A stretch of 6,388 nucleotides of DNA from JBGSOV01 sp964558715. Lineage in GTDB: Bacteria > Patescibacteriota > Gracilibacteria > CAIRYL01 > GCA-016699755. The stretch spans positions 1 through 6,388 of the forward strand of contig CAZLFD010000059.1 in NCBI GenBank assembly GCA_964558715.1. The letters are read 5' to 3'. The translations under genes were made by a program, and so were the position numbers. The notes under the pieces were generated by a model. That model was given only the letters and a program-made list of their open reading frames with translations. It did not search any database and had not been told where the DNA came from. This document shows, in pieces, positions 6,079 through 6,388 of the stretch. Each line of letters starts with the position of its first letter. Positions within the stretch are counted from its first letter, which is position 1.

Positions 6079-6388
6079 ATGGCTGACGAGAACCAAACTG
6101 GGCAAAATCCTTCACCTCCGCCACCGGGTGATAATAACCAAGGCGGCAATCCCCCACCACCGCAAGATCAAGCAGGGTATACTCCGCCGCCACAAGGCGG
6201 TCAAGCTGGGCAGGGAATGCCACCACCTCCGCCACCATTTGGTGGGCAAGCGCAACAACAAGGCTACGGGGGCTATCCGCCACCGCCGCCAGGATATGGC
6301 TATCCACCGCCACAAGGCGGTCAACCTGGGCAGGGGCAAGCGCAACAACAAGGCTACGGGGGCTATCCGCCACCGCCGCCAGGATATG
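6079..6388 (+). CDS. Pro/Gln/Gly/Tyr-rich repeat protein, N-terminal part only
   Basis: The frame opens at ATG 6079 and runs to the window edge without a stop (103 codons), so only the N-terminus is visible. It begins MADENQTGQNPSPPPG and continues as low-complexity sequence of Pro, Gly, Gln and Tyr with motifs GYGGYPPPPPGYGYPPP and QGGQPGQGQAQQQ. There is no signal peptide or membrane segment in the visible part. Proline/glycine/tyrosine-rich heads like this often sit in the cytoplasm before a C-terminal membrane domain (for example TM2, DUF4190, DUF4870 or RDD type), but that part is outside the window, so no function is assigned. The start is supported by the promoter 27 nt upstream of it and by codon periodicity; no Shine-Dalgarno precedes it. 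Divergent from the DUF4012 gene, 96 nt away. Confidence 0.8.
   Translation, partial: MADENQTGQNPSPPPPGDNNQGGNPPPPQDQAGYTPPPQGGQAGQGMPPPPPPFGGQAQQQGYGGYPPPPPGYGYPPPQGGQPGQGQAQQQGYGGYPPPPPGY
6244..6388 (+). repeat. Direct coding repeat, 90-bp period, 55 bp identical
   Basis: Bases 6244-6298 recur without a mismatch at 6334-6388, where the window ends, so the second copy may continue. The period of 90 bp keeps the frame and gives a 30-residue protein repeat (GQAQQQGYGGYPPPPPGYGYPPP and so on). A related 29-nt segment at 6187-6215 recurs at 6307-6335 with one mismatch, at a distance of 120 bp. Identity at the silent positions points to recent duplication. Confidence 0.9.

Noticed and set aside
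6077..6373. 98-residue minus-strand frame opposite the PQGY-rich gene
   Set aside because: Its apparent repeats (SPRSLVVALA and similar) are only the reverse complement of the Pro/Gln codon repeats; no start context, and the plus frame has the promoter and codon pattern.
6187..6388. CRISPR-like or tandem non-coding array at the right edge
   Set aside because: The repeats keep a 3-base frame inside an open reading frame and the intervening DNA is related coding sequence, not unique spacers.

Overview
The window is 6.4 kb of ordinary-looking bacterial chromosome with moderate GC and dense, mostly monocistronic genes on both strands. It suggests a member of the Patescibacteria (Candidate Phyla Radiation), by inference from three things: a DUF4012 membrane-anchored protein (a family common in that group and in Actinobacteria, whose GC is usually higher), several small membrane proteins of no known name, and gene starts without Shine-Dalgarno sites. 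UGA is read as stop: three genes end in TGA and the window encodes RF2, the factor that reads UGA. This argues against the recoded lineages (Gracilibacteria/Absconditabacteria), where UGA means glycine. No 16S or other taxonomic marker is present, so the assignment is tentative.

Layout, left to right. 1-147: gene-free leader with a good promoter. 148-1047 (+): a soluble GGDEF diguanylate cyclase with an N-terminal coiled coil. 1048-1258: a 211-nt gap ending in a promoter that would give prfB an almost leaderless transcript. 1259-2368 (+): prfB, peptide chain release factor 2, with no programmed frameshift. 2427-3284 (-): a protein with a membrane segment at each end and an extracytoplasmic domain between them, convergent with prfB. 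3285-3351: short intergenic region with a minus-strand promoter. 3352-3675 (+): a small single-pass membrane protein. 3668-4315 (-): a HAD-superfamily phosphatase, overlapping the preceding gene tail to tail by 8 nt. 4312-5982 (-): a DUF4012 protein with a C-terminal Ig-like domain, joined to the HAD gene by an ATGA stop/start overlap. 5983-6078: divergent regulatory region with a promoter and a 13-bp dyad. 6079 to the end (+): the start of a Pro/Gln/Gly/Tyr-rich repeat protein cut by the window edge.

How the genes may work together: only DUF4012-HAD looks like an operon. The DUF4012 protein, the two-TM protein, the small membrane protein and the PQGY-rich protein all look like cell-envelope components. 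The cyclase would make c-di-GMP, but no c-di-GMP receptor or phosphodiesterase is visible here. I found no mobile element, CRISPR array, tRNA, rRNA or defence locus, and no convincing new multi-gene system. The points most worth a second look are the consistent lack of Shine-Dalgarno sites, the exact 55-bp coding repeat at the right edge, the 13-bp dyad over a -10 box, and the uncharacterised two-TM protein.
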